Assembly: GCA_017509065.1 (NCBI GenBank)
Contig: JAFWQM010000004.1
Span: forward strand, 1-7,451
Length of the DNA stretch: 7,451 nt
DNA from: Clostridia bacterium
Lineage (GTDB): Bacteria; Bacillota_A; Clostridia; Christensenellales; Aristaeellaceae
Reading direction: 5' to 3'
Positions 1 to 5,323 of this stretch are shown piece by piece. A program made the translations under genes and the position numbers. Each line of letters opens with the position of its first letter. Positions within the stretch are counted from its first letter, which is position 1. The notes beneath the pieces are model-generated. The model did no database searches, was not told the DNA's origin, and saw only the letters and a list, made by a program, of their open reading frames with translations.

Positions 1-132
1 CTTCAGCTTTTCGGCAATTCGATCGGCCTGCTGTTTCCCTAAATCTGTCAGATTCCAGTCCGTCCATGAACCTACCATACCATTGGTATGGTGCTCAGAC
101 TGCGTGTGCTGAACGGTGTAAATTCTTTTCAT
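1..132 (-). CDS. Histidine phosphatase family protein, 5' part (runs off left edge)
   Basis: The first 44 codons of a minus-strand gene are visible, starting at the ATG at 132-130 behind a G-rich ribosome binding site (GGGGGCGG, about 5 nt upstream). The peptide begins MKRIYTVQHTQS and continues with a GSWTDWNLTDLG stretch and QQADRIAEKL. This is the N-terminal layout of the phosphoglycerate mutase-like (histidine phosphatase) fold: beta strand, catalytic His, then the 'LT..G..QA' helix. The usual RHG motif reads Q-H-T here; His9 would be the phosphorylated residue and the usual Arg is Gln. From memory, a clostridial subgroup carries this variant, so it need not be inactive. The substrate cannot be told from this piece. 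The catalytic C-terminal half is outside the window. The gene diverges from the mobile element on its right. Confidence 0.8.
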   Translation of the reverse strand, partial: MKRIYTVQHTQSEHHTNGMVGSWTDWNLTDLGKQQADRIAEKLK

Positions 133-223
133 TCAATCCGCCCCCGAATCAGGTTGTAATGCGTTGTCAGTTCAAAACTGTTTCCCGATTTTCCTTGCCG
201 ACAGGTATCCCGACAAATCCCGA
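133..223. promoter_or_regulatory. Leader of the histidine phosphatase gene with phased CCCGA motifs
   Basis: Between the phosphatase start and the mobile element lie 91 bp without a gene. They hold four copies of (C/G)CCGA at 184-188, 197-201, 209-213 and 219-223, with start-to-start distances of 13, 12 and 10 bp, roughly one helical turn apart. They also hold a small palindrome, CAGTT-3 nt-AACTG, at 168-180. The position upstream of the phosphatase would suit operators or promoter elements for that gene, but I see no clean -35/-10 pair on the minus strand. Part of the stretch (189-217) recurs at 3044-3071, so it may instead belong to a dispersed repeat. Confidence 0.3.
189..217 (+). repeat. 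Imperfect direct repeat, copy A
   Basis: This 29-nt stretch next to the element's left end matches 3044-3071 at 24 of 28 aligned bases with one gap; all four differences are transitions. Both copies are followed by a CGAT(T)GAACT string. See copy B. Confidence 0.5.
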
Positions 224-237
224 TTGAACTAAACCGC
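224..237 (+). repeat. Left inverted repeat of the mobile element
   Basis: Fourteen bases, TTGAACTAAACCGC, are exactly complementary in inverted orientation to 2534-2547. The match stops at a T/C difference on the outer side and at once on the inner side. A repeat this exact bracketing a recombinase/transposase pair is very unlikely to be chance. Confidence 0.7.
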
Positions 238-253
238 TTCGCGGTAGCGCGCT
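233..253. repeat. Hairpin and palindrome at the element's left end
   Basis: ACCGC-TTC-GCGGT (233-245) can form a 5-bp stem with a 3-nt loop, and the 8-nt palindrome AGCGCGCT (246-253) follows directly. Subterminal hairpins near the ends are typical of IS91-type rolling-circle elements, where they help define the start or stop of strand transfer. Which of the two roles this end has cannot be read from the sequence. Confidence 0.45.
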
Positions 254-288
254 CCCCAGCCGATTAAGTTACACAGGCCGGGGCTTTT
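254..288 (+). other. Imperfect stem-loop ahead of the recombinase promoter
   Basis: CCCCAGCC at 254-261 pairs with GGCCGGGG at 276-283 with one A/C mismatch across a 14-nt loop, followed by CTTTT. It resembles a weak intrinsic terminator reading rightwards, which could shield the element's promoter from outside transcription. It could equally be part of the element's end structure. Confidence 0.3.
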
Positions 289-294
289 GAACCT

Positions 295-323
295 CTTACA
301 TTATAGCAGAATTCCTTTATACT
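295..323 (+). promoter_or_regulatory. Probable promoter of the recombinase-transposase pair
   Basis: CTTACA (295-300) and TATACT (318-323) are separated by 17 bp and match the sigma-70-type consensus at four and five of six positions. The -10 box sits inside a small inverted repeat, ATTCC (311-315) and GGAAT (325-329), which could be an operator. The start of the first gene lies 46 bp downstream of the -10. No other strong promoter is seen before the transposase, so both genes probably depend on this one. Confidence 0.45.
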
Positions 324-369
324 TGGAATATCTGTGCAAGCGGAAATCAAATGTAAAGGAGTTTTTCAC

Positions 370-1221
370 ATGACCAAGGATGAAATCTTCGAGAAGTTGC
401 AAACGGAAGTCACCATCAGAGGGCTGAGCCCTGGTACCTACTATACCTACAAGCGAGCCATTGATCTGTTTCTTAACTGGGCAGACAAACCGTATGAGGA
501 ATTGGAAGAAATGGACTTCCGCAATTATCTGCTGTTTCTCATTAACCGGAATGACTTAACAACAGCGACCATTAACATGTATAATGCTGCCATTCGTTTC
601 TTCTTGCAGGTGATTCTTGAAAAAGACATCAACTATCGCCGCACTGCCAGACTGCGTAAAGAATACAAACTTCCGCCGGTTTGGAGTATTGAAGAAGTTT
701 CCAAATTCTTCAACGTGATTGACAACCTTCGGGATCGTGCCATCTTTATCAACATTTATGGCTCCGGACTACGTATTTCCGAAATCTGCACGCTCAGAGT
801 TCAGGATGTTGACAGTAAGAATATGCGACTCATGATCCGGCAGTCAAAGGGACGAAAAGACCGCTACACAATTCTGTCCCTGAACGGACTGGATGCATTG
901 AGAGATTACTGGAAAAGGTACAGGCCCTCTTCTCCCGAAGGGTATTTGTTCCCTGGAAACACCAAAGAGGGACATCTGGGTAAATCTGGGATAGAAATTG
1001 CTTTCCGCAAATACCTAAGCCGTACAGACATTGCGACGCCCGGTACTGTTCATACCCTTCGTCACTGTTTTGCTACGCATGCACTGGAAGCCGGTACTGA
1101 TATCCTCTATATCAAGGAACTCTTGGGGTATTCGTGCTTTGAGACAACGAATGTTTATCTCCATATAGCGAATACCAAAGTTTTCAAAACCAGTAGTCCA
1201 GCTGACAGCCTGACTCTGTGA
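370..1221 (+). CDS. Tyrosine recombinase/integrase of the IS91-like element
   Basis: A 283-aa XerC/XerD-like tyrosine recombinase, expected to cut and rejoin DNA through a covalent phosphotyrosine bond. I chose the ATG at 370 over the in-frame ATG at 334 because AAAGGAG (355-361) lies 8 nt ahead of it. The N-terminal SAM-like core-binding domain spans about residues 4-95 and the catalytic domain about 105-275. Catalytic positions are Arg135 (GSGLRISE), Lys160 (QSKGRKDR), His228 and Arg231 (HTLRHCFATH) and the nucleophile Tyr263 (TTNVYLHI). The residue that is normally His or Trp in LLGHS..TT is Tyr254 here (LLGYSCFETT). The length is normal for the family. It lies 13 bp ahead of the transposase and is probably co-transcribed with it. 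It may resolve intermediates or help choose sites; that role is inference. Confidence 0.88.
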   Translation: MTKDEIFEKLQTEVTIRGLSPGTYYTYKRAIDLFLNWADKPYEELEEMDFRNYLLFLINRNDLTTATINMYNAAIRFFLQVILEKDINYRRTARLRKEYKLPPVWSIEEVSKFFNVIDNLRDRAIFINIYGSGLRISEICTLRVQDVDSKNMRLMIRQSKGRKDRYTILSLNGLDALRDYWKRYRPSSPEGYLFPGNTKEGHLGKSGIEIAFRKYLSRTDIATPGTVHTLRHCFATHALEAGTDILYIKELLGYSCFETTNVYLHIANTKVFKTSSPADSLTL

Positions 1222-1234
1222 GTGGGGTGTCAGC

Positions 1235-2362
1235 ATGTCAGAAGTACAAACCGTTTTCGCTGAATATGGTGATGAATATGAGGCACACCATCCGATGACT
1301 GTTCAGCAGAGGAAAGCACTCCTTGCAATAAAGCTGTGCCGCACTTCTGCTATGGGCGGCCATATGGATGAGTGCTCAGAATGTGGATTCCAGCGCCCCT
1401 CATATAATTCCTGTCGGAATCGTCATTGTCCCAAATGCCAAACACTGTTGAAAGAACGCTGGATTGAAAACCAAAGTTACGATCTGCTGAATATCCAGTA
1501 CTTTCATGTGGTGTTTACAGCCCCCGCAGAACTGAATCCGATCTTCCTGTCGAATCAGGAAAAACTGTATCGATTGCTTTTCTCCTGTGCGGCAGAAACC
1601 CTGACACAATTGGCTCGGGACAAGAAGTATCTCGGCGCACAGATTGGATGCATCGAGGTGCTTCATACCTGGGGCCAACAGCTTGACTTTCATCCACATG
1701 TCCACTGTATTGTTCCCGGCGGCGGACTGAATAAGATTGGTCAGTGGGTATCGTCGCGAAAGAAGTTTTTCATTCCCGTGAAGGTGCTTTCCCGTATGTT
1801 TCGTGGCAAGTTCCTTTCCGCACTGAAAACAATGAAACTGGATTTCCATGGTACTGCGGAGAAGTATGAGGACCCCCGTGAATTCCTCAACCTGGTAGAC
1901 CGATGTTACGAGAAGGAATGGGTCACATACTGCAAACCACCTTTCAAAGATTCATCCGGTGTGATTCACTATCTTGGCAGGTATACCCACCGGGTAGCGA
2001 TTTCCAACAACCGGATACTGAATGTCCGGAAGGGGCAGGTCACATTCAAATGGCGGGACTATTCTGACGGAAACAAGGAAAAGGTCATGACACTCTCAGC
2101 AATGGAGTTTATCCGCCGTTTCCTGCTGCATGTTCTTCCAAAAGGGTTTATGAAGATCCGGCATTATGGATTGTTGGGAAACCGAAACAAAACAAAGAAA
2201 ATTATGCTATGCAAGAGGTTAACCAACACTCCGATTCGGTCAAAGGAAAAGCTTCCGGCTCCACAGCTGATCCAGAAACTGATTGGCCACGACATCTCCA
2301 CATGTCCTGTATGCGGTACTCTGCTCCAACACGTCAGTCTCTCACCACCGCTTGTGTCCTAA
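1235..2362 (+). CDS. tnpA: IS91-family rolling-circle transposase (HUH/Y2)
   Basis: A 375-aa transposase. The N-terminal zinc-binding domain shows Cys47-x2-Cys50, then Cys60, Cys65 and Cys68 (SCRNRHCPKCQ). The HUH metal-binding motif is His155-Val-His157 in DFHPHVHCIVPGGG, followed by the tyrosine pair Tyr246-x3-Tyr250 in HYLGRYTHRVAISNNRI, matching the YxxxY nucleophiles known for IS91. A C-terminal CPVC (357-360) may bind a second zinc. The protein should nick one strand at the element's origin end, stay bound to the 5' phosphate and drive single-strand, replicative transposition. All catalytic residues are present and the length is normal. The ATG at 1235 follows a modest GGGGTG ribosome binding site (1224-1229), 13 bp after the recombinase stop. 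The identification is firm at family level; the gene symbol is generic. Confidence 0.93.
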   Translation: MSEVQTVFAEYGDEYEAHHPMTVQQRKALLAIKLCRTSAMGGHMDECSECGFQRPSYNSCRNRHCPKCQTLLKERWIENQSYDLLNIQYFHVVFTAPAELNPIFLSNQEKLYRLLFSCAAETLTQLARDKKYLGAQIGCIEVLHTWGQQLDFHPHVHCIVPGGGLNKIGQWVSSRKKFFIPVKVLSRMFRGKFLSALKTMKLDFHGTAEKYEDPREFLNLVDRCYEKEWVTYCKPPFKDSSGVIHYLGRYTHRVAISNNRILNVRKGQVTFKWRDYSDGNKEKVMTLSAMEFIRRFLLHVLPKGFMKIRHYGLLGNRNKTKKIMLCKRLTNTPIRSKEKLPAPQLIQKLIGHDISTCPVCGTLLQHVSLSPPLVS

Positions 2363-2533
2363 CAGAATACACTCCAAGTTCTGTTGCCCGCAGGGGAGGG
2401 GGAAGCTATGCCTATTATACATGATTTCGAGCCTTTGTCACGGTATTTTTCTGCTCTTTTATTACCTGCGTTGAGTTCTATTCTCTTCTTCCGGTCAAAC
2501 TTGTATTTTACTTTCCCCATACTTGTGCTAGAC

Positions 2534-2547
2534 GCGGTTTAGTTCAA
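2534..2547 (-). repeat. Right inverted repeat of the mobile element
   Basis: GCGGTTTAGTTCAA is the exact reverse complement of 224-237. It lies 171 bp beyond the transposase stop and 4 bp before the long palindrome. The GTTC it contains (2542-2545) is the complement of the IS91 target tetramer GAAC. Confidence 0.7.
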
Positions 2548-2551
2548 CGGA

Positions 2552-2624
2552 AATTATACGCACTGCGGCAGATGGCAGTAGGTCTCGTACCTGCTGCTTT
2601 TCCTCTGCCGCACTGCGTATAATT
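2552..2624. repeat. Long imperfect palindrome beside the element's right end
   Basis: Two 21-nt arms (2552-2572 and 2604-2624) are complementary except for one central C/C mismatch. Inside them, 2575-2583 pairs with 2589-2597 (nine pairs, one of them T-G) around a CTCGT loop. A single strand could therefore fold into one long hairpin with a side bulge of T-rich bases at 2598-2603. No T-run follows, so a simple intrinsic terminator is unlikely. It could be an end structure of the rolling-circle element, a REP- or MITE-like dispersed palindrome, or the scar of another element. Confidence 0.75.
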
Positions 2625-2638
2625 CGCTACTCATTTAT

Positions 2639-2665
2639 CGGGATCATTTTTCGATACCCCGTTTT
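2639..2665 (+). terminator. Weak terminator-like hairpin
   Basis: CGGG-ATC (2639-2645) can pair with GAT and CCCG (2653-2655, 2658-2661) with a 2-nt bulge, followed by TTTT. It reads in the direction of the transposase and ends nearly 280 bp beyond its stop. The stem is short and bulged, so this is tentative. Confidence 0.22.
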
Positions 2666-2724
2666 ATCACGTATCCCTGCGTCTGTGAATCCTGATTATC
2701 CATCCAACTGATAGAGATAGGAGA

Positions 2725-3033
2725 TCATGTCATATTCTCGGTTATCATGAAAAGATACCCCAGAACAACAAAGCCTGCAAGCAGCGCAGCCACCCAGAGG
2801 ATGATTCCGCCTATGCCTACTCGTTCCGGATTCAGGAAGAAGTAAGGATAGATTATCGGGTCTGTACCCGCATAATTCATGATGCTGCTGTCAAACCGCC
2901 ACAATGCAGCATGCAGGAATACGTACACCAAATAGATAAGCGGAAACAGCGCGGACAGCAGCGGTAGCTTCCAGTTGATTTTTCCATGTTCATAAAACAT
3001 TACCCAGTCCGCCACAAACAAAATCGGAAGCAC
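2725..3033 (-). pseudogene. C-terminal remnant of a Pr6Pr-family membrane protein
   Basis: The 102 codons from a possible GTG at 3033 to the TGA at 2725 read as the second half of a Pr6Pr-like (FAR-17a/AIG1-like) membrane protein: a VLPILFVADWVMF start resembling the family's mid-protein helix, a helix at LFPLIYLVYVFLHA, the loop with YPYFFLNPE, and a last helix at GIILWVAALLAGFVVLGYLF. Family members are about 200 residues, so roughly the first half is missing. The frame is open further upstream to an in-frame stop near 3105, but that stretch has no ATG, no ribosome binding site and no family resemblance. Resemblance stops close to the short repeat at 3044-3071, which suggests a rearrangement there. 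It could be made as a short protein from the GTG, but a decaying fragment is more likely. Confidence 0.6.
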
Positions 3034-3043
3034 GATATCCGTA

Positions 3044-3071
3044 TTTTCTTTCCAACAAGTATCCCGATAAA
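3044..3071 (+). repeat. Imperfect direct repeat, copy B
   Basis: This is the partner of 189-217, in the same orientation, sharing the core GTATCCCGA. It sits where the resemblance of the Pr6Pr fragment to its family ends and 24 bp before the end of the acetyltransferase gene. The pair brackets the mobile element together with the truncated gene. Confidence 0.5.
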
Positions 3072-3094
3072 CTGGAATCTGACGATGAACTCGT

Positions 3095-3661
3095 TTAGTC
3101 TATCTTTGCATAATCTTCTCTAAGCATACCGTAAATGTTATAGTCACAATAGACCGAAACCATTTTGCCTTGTCGGATTGTCCCCTCTTTTATGAAGCCA
3201 CACCGCTCCAGCACTTTATTTGAAGCAATGTTCCTTACATCGGCACGTCCATTCAGCCGTTCTATTTCAGTATTTTCAAAAACGAACTTTACTACTTCCT
3301 TCAGTGCTTCTGTAGTAATTCCCATATTCCAATATTCAGGATGAATACGATACCCTATATCACCCATTCTTGCATTTTGGATATCAAATACTGCAATCAT
3401 ACCGATCACTTTATTGGATTCTTTCAATACAATTCCCCAGTCAAAATCTGGTGAAGGCTTTCTTTTCACCCAAGGACGAGCGTCAATAAACATCAATTCT
3501 GGATTTTTCTCATTTTTACTAGCCTTTCGTCCCCAATAGGTATAAATTTCATCTCTCCCCAGCCATTCTTTTAAATCTGGTACATCTGCTTCGTTAAGAG
3601 TTCTGATAATCAGCCTATCAGTTTCAAGGACAGGTTTATCTGTTTCGTAATCTTTTAACAT
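3095..3661 (-). CDS. GNAT-family N-acetyltransferase (RimJ/RimL-like)
   Basis: A 188-aa acetyltransferase expected to move an acetyl group from acetyl-CoA to an amine, such as a protein N-terminus or a small molecule; the substrate is not evident. It opens with the usual 'LETDRLIIRTLNEADVPDL' strand and helix (12-30). The acetyl-CoA site is in GYRIHPEYWNMGITTEAL (103-120), where the common WGKGYATEA reads WNMGITTEA and keeps Gly114. The NIASNKVLERCGFIKEG block (144-160) is typical. The length is normal for the subfamily. The ATG at 3661 follows GGAGG (3670-3666) by 4 nt. A weak TTGATA box lies upstream (3716-3711), so the gene may have its own promoter. It is clearly more AT-rich than the operon upstream (about 37% GC over 3481-3540), which suggests separate ancestry or acquisition. 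Confidence 0.9.
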   Translation of the reverse strand: MLKDYETDKPVLETDRLIIRTLNEADVPDLKEWLGRDEIYTYWGRKASKNEKNPELMFIDARPWVKRKPSPDFDWGIVLKESNKVIGMIAVFDIQNARMGDIGYRIHPEYWNMGITTEALKEVVKFVFENTEIERLNGRADVRNIASNKVLERCGFIKEGTIRQGKMVSVYCDYNIYGMLREDYAKID

Positions 3662-3720
3662 AGTGCCTCCATCATATTCATGTTTTCTATCTCTTGGAAA
3701 AATTATGATTTATCAACAGT
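3662..3720 (-). other. Gap between operon end and acetyltransferase
   Basis: These 59 AT-rich bases follow the hydrolase stop. They hold only a 4-bp stem (TGAT-AA-ATCA) followed by TAATTTTT, too weak to call a terminator, and the acetyltransferase ribosome binding site. Read-through from the operon into the acetyltransferase is possible. The change from GC-rich to AT-rich DNA falls here. Confidence 0.4.
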
Positions 3721-4269
3721 TCAATTTGCGTGCGCATAGAAAATTCGCTTGGGGTGAAAGCCCATCACTCTCGTCCAGTCCTCATCGTCCTTGTCTATGT
3801 ACGCTCTCGGCTGCAGATCACCCACAAAGCAATCCCCGTCATCCAGCACCAATGAAACACTGTCCGGGCTGTGGCTGGGTGTGGATATGATCTCGCCGTC
3901 GATACCGATCCCTGCCAGGAACTCCCTGCTCTCCGCGCAGCTGATCACGGTTGCCTTCGCCTCTTCGATCGGCTCGAAGGGCAGCCTGTCACGGGCAAAG
4001 ATATAATCGGAGAAGTGGACGAAATCTTTCTGTGTATCAATCAGCAGGAGCTTTACGCCTTGCTTCATCAGCTCCGGAATCAAACCCATGTGATCGGGAT
4101 GATAGTGTGTGGCGAGCACATAGTGAATGTCTGAAACCCTGATCCCGGCTTGCTTGATGGCGCGATAAAAGGCGGGCAGCGTCCCGGCGCAATCCGTGTC
4201 CAGCAGGAGATAGCCGCCGGAGCAAGGGATCAGGAAGGTATTCGTATTGCCGTATTTCAGTCTGATCAT
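3721..4269 (-). CDS. Metallo-beta-lactamase-fold hydrolase
   Basis: A 182-aa cytoplasmic MBL-fold protein, expected to bind two metal ions and hydrolyse a thioester, ester or phosphoester. The full ligand set is visible: His55-x-His57-x-Asp59-His60 (THYHPDHMG), His133 in TPSHSPDS (like the glyoxalase-type TPGHTPGS), Asp151 in VGDL and His180 in YAHAN at the very C-terminus. It is shorter than the usual 200-250 residues but not truncated, since the last ligand is present. No signal peptide is seen, so it is unlikely to be a secreted beta-lactamase. It starts 4 nt after the stop of the membrane-protein gene, with a G-run (4286-4282) 12 nt ahead as a possible ribosome binding site, so translation is probably coupled. 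It is the last gene of the operon. Substrate unknown. Confidence 0.88.
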   Translation of the reverse strand: MIRLKYGNTNTFLIPCSGGYLLLDTDCAGTLPAFYRAIKQAGIRVSDIHYVLATHYHPDHMGLIPELMKQGVKLLLIDTQKDFVHFSDYIFARDRLPFEPIEEAKATVISCAESREFLAGIGIDGEIISTPSHSPDSVSLVLDDGDCFVGDLQPRAYIDKDDEDWTRVMGFHPKRIFYAHAN

Positions 4270-4273
4270 GCCG

Positions 4274-4948
4274 TCAAATGACCCCCAGCGGGATCAGCAC
4301 GCCCAACAGGATAGCAACCAGCGCCCATTCCGTGATGAGGAACGTCTTGCGCTTCCGGGGCTCCATGTCCGGCACGTAATTGCTGGCCAGGAAGAAGGGG
4401 ATATACGTGCTCACGAACACCGGCAGCACGCCCCACCAGCGATAGACCCAGATGAAGGAATGGTTGCTGGTGCCTGCCAGGAAAGATTCAAACAGCGCGA
4501 ACAGCAGCGCCATTTCCAGCGCGCCTACCAGCTTGCAGCTGATGCCTTTCTTCCCGAGCTTTCCGACCAGATACCGCTTCGTCCGATCCTGGGGCATCAT
4601 CTTGAAAGAAATGATCCCTGCCAGAGAAAACATCATGGACAGCTCCCAGCAGACACCAATCAGCAGGATGAACGTGGTGGATGCGTTGCTGACGGACCAC
4701 AGGGGATACCCGGTCACCTTCCCGATGATGGCGTTACAGATTTCGTAGAGCCAGTGCACGCCGTACAGCGCCAGCCCGGCAAATACGGCCGGGTAGTTCT
4801 TCTTGTGGATTTCCGTCCAGTAGACGTAGAAGACCACGGCCAGAATGAAGATGAACGTCCAGTTGAAGTTATCCGTGCTGCGGACCCGGACGGCTTTGAC
4901 CAGATCCATGGCCTCCTGCGAACCGTCGCCCCAGAATTTGAACATCAT
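4274..4948 (-). CDS. Six-helix membrane protein of unknown function
   Basis: A 224-aa integral membrane protein I cannot assign to a named family. Hydrophobic segments lie at about residues 29-45, 52-71, 90-115, 138-158, 171-189 and 203-222, which predicts six helices. Basic loops (DRTKRYLVGKLGKK at 121-134 and PRKRK at 197-201) fall after helices 3 and 5, and by the positive-inside rule they face the cytoplasm. The many Trp and aromatic residues and a charged residue within or beside several helices (Glu69, Glu102, Glu145) could line a site or pore, but this is inference. AGGAGG (4958-4953) precedes two adjacent ATG codons; the second (4945) has the better 7-nt spacing, so the true protein may be 223 aa. 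It lies between the 103-aa gene and the MBL hydrolase in the operon. Confidence 0.82.
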   Translation of the reverse strand: MMFKFWGDGSQEAMDLVKAVRVRSTDNFNWTFIFILAVVFYVYWTEIHKKNYPAVFAGLALYGVHWLYEICNAIIGKVTGYPLWSVSNASTTFILLIGVCWELSMMFSLAGIISFKMMPQDRTKRYLVGKLGKKGISCKLVGALEMALLFALFESFLAGTSNHSFIWVYRWWGVLPVFVSTYIPFFLASNYVPDMEPRKRKTFLITEWALVAILLGVLIPLGVI

Positions 4949-4980
4949 GATTCCTCCTGCTTGTTCGTCTTGTGTCTGCT

Positions 4981-5292
4981 TTATTCATCCGTATCTTCAT
5001 TTTTCATGCGCCGCTCATACAGATAGGCATTGTATTTCGCCTGGGCTTCCTGGCTTTCCTTCTTTTCCCGCCAGTTCTCCGCGTCGGCGCAGATGGCCAG
5101 CATCTCATCCGCCAGCATTTCCATGTTCCGGGCATAGCCGTGGCGTACGTAAGCGGTCATGCGGTCGATGGCCCTGGGGCTTTTCAGCTGCTTCGCCATG
5201 ATGTCCGAAAGCTCCGCGGGATAGCCCGCCGCGGCCAGTGCCGCCGCCAGCCGGTCCCGCGCCTGCGCCCATTGCTGCTGATATTCGGTCAT
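4981..5292 (-). CDS. Conserved-looking 103-aa protein of unknown function
   Basis: A small, soluble, mostly helical and charged protein with no signal peptide or membrane segment. The first part (Ala-rich helix, then AELSDIMAKQLKSPRAIDRMTAYV, residues 26-49) resembles a helical adaptor, and the C-terminal part (ENWREKKESQEAQAKYNAYLYERR) is a likely amphipathic helix. I do not recognise a named family; from memory, similar short proteins occur in clostridial genomes without function. It is judged a real gene because of its strong AGGAGG (5302-5297) 4 nt before the ATG, its 31-32-bp gaps to both neighbours and its place inside the operon. Confidence 0.75.
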   Translation of the reverse strand: MTEYQQQWAQARDRLAAALAAAGYPAELSDIMAKQLKSPRAIDRMTAYVRHGYARNMEMLADEMLAICADAENWREKKESQEAQAKYNAYLYERRMKNEDTDE

Positions 5293-5323
5293 GTGTCCTC
5301 CTGTGCGCGATGCTGTTTTTCAA

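Larger units (their letters stand above)
224..2547 (+). mobile_element. IS91-family-like element with tyrosine recombinase and HUH transposase
   Basis: A two-gene mobile unit. The transposase is of the IS91 type (rolling-circle, HUH/Y2), and the gene before it is a tyrosine recombinase in the same direction. The limits given are those of a perfect 14-bp inverted repeat, TTGAACTAAACCGC at 224-237 and its complement at 2534-2547; nothing else in the flanks pairs as well. Both copies include the tetramer GAAC/GTTC, which is one of the target tetramers described for IS91. Because IS91 relatives generally lack true terminal inverted repeats and make no target duplication, the exact base of each end is inferred and could lie some bases inside (after GAAC at 229, before GTTC at 2542). 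The left end carries a short hairpin, as IS91-type ends often do. Both genes are open and intact, so the unit may be active. Confidence 0.7.
2363..2724. other. Non-coding tail of the mobile element and its right flank
   Basis: This 362-bp stretch has no convincing gene on either strand; the short frames that cross it are overlaps from the transposase end. From left to right it holds a 7-bp inverted repeat just after the transposase stop (AACAGAA 2361-2367, TTCTGTT 2379-2385, no T-run after it), a G-rich patch at 2390-2403, T-rich sequence, the right inverted repeat (2534-2547), the 73-nt palindrome (2552-2624) and a weak terminator-like hairpin (2639-2665). Confidence 0.6.

Noticed and set aside
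334..369. Upstream in-frame start of the recombinase
   Set aside because: No ribosome binding site precedes the ATG at 334, only 10 bp beyond the likely -10 box, while the ATG at 370 has AAAGGAG at the right distance.
1400..1849. Minus-strand frame opposite the transposase
   Set aside because: Overlaps the catalytic core of the transposase; the translation shows no family features.
2209..2474. Two short plus-strand frames over the transposase end
   Set aside because: They begin inside the transposase gene, lack ribosome binding sites and have no recognisable content.
2552..2624. Palindrome as an intrinsic terminator, tRNA or CRISPR repeat
   Set aside because: No T-run follows, there is no cloverleaf or CCA-type end, and there is no repeat-spacer periodicity in the window.
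3721..4269. MBL protein as a beta-lactamase resistance gene
   Set aside because: No signal peptide, short length and a glyoxalase-type TPSHSPDS motif point to a cytoplasmic metabolic hydrolase.
4247..5026. Long plus-strand frame (259 codons) opposite the membrane-protein gene
   Set aside because: It lies antisense to a gene with a good ribosome binding site and hydrophobic helices; its translation is rich in His, Gln, Asp and Pro without any motif, as expected from the reverse of GC-rich coding DNA.
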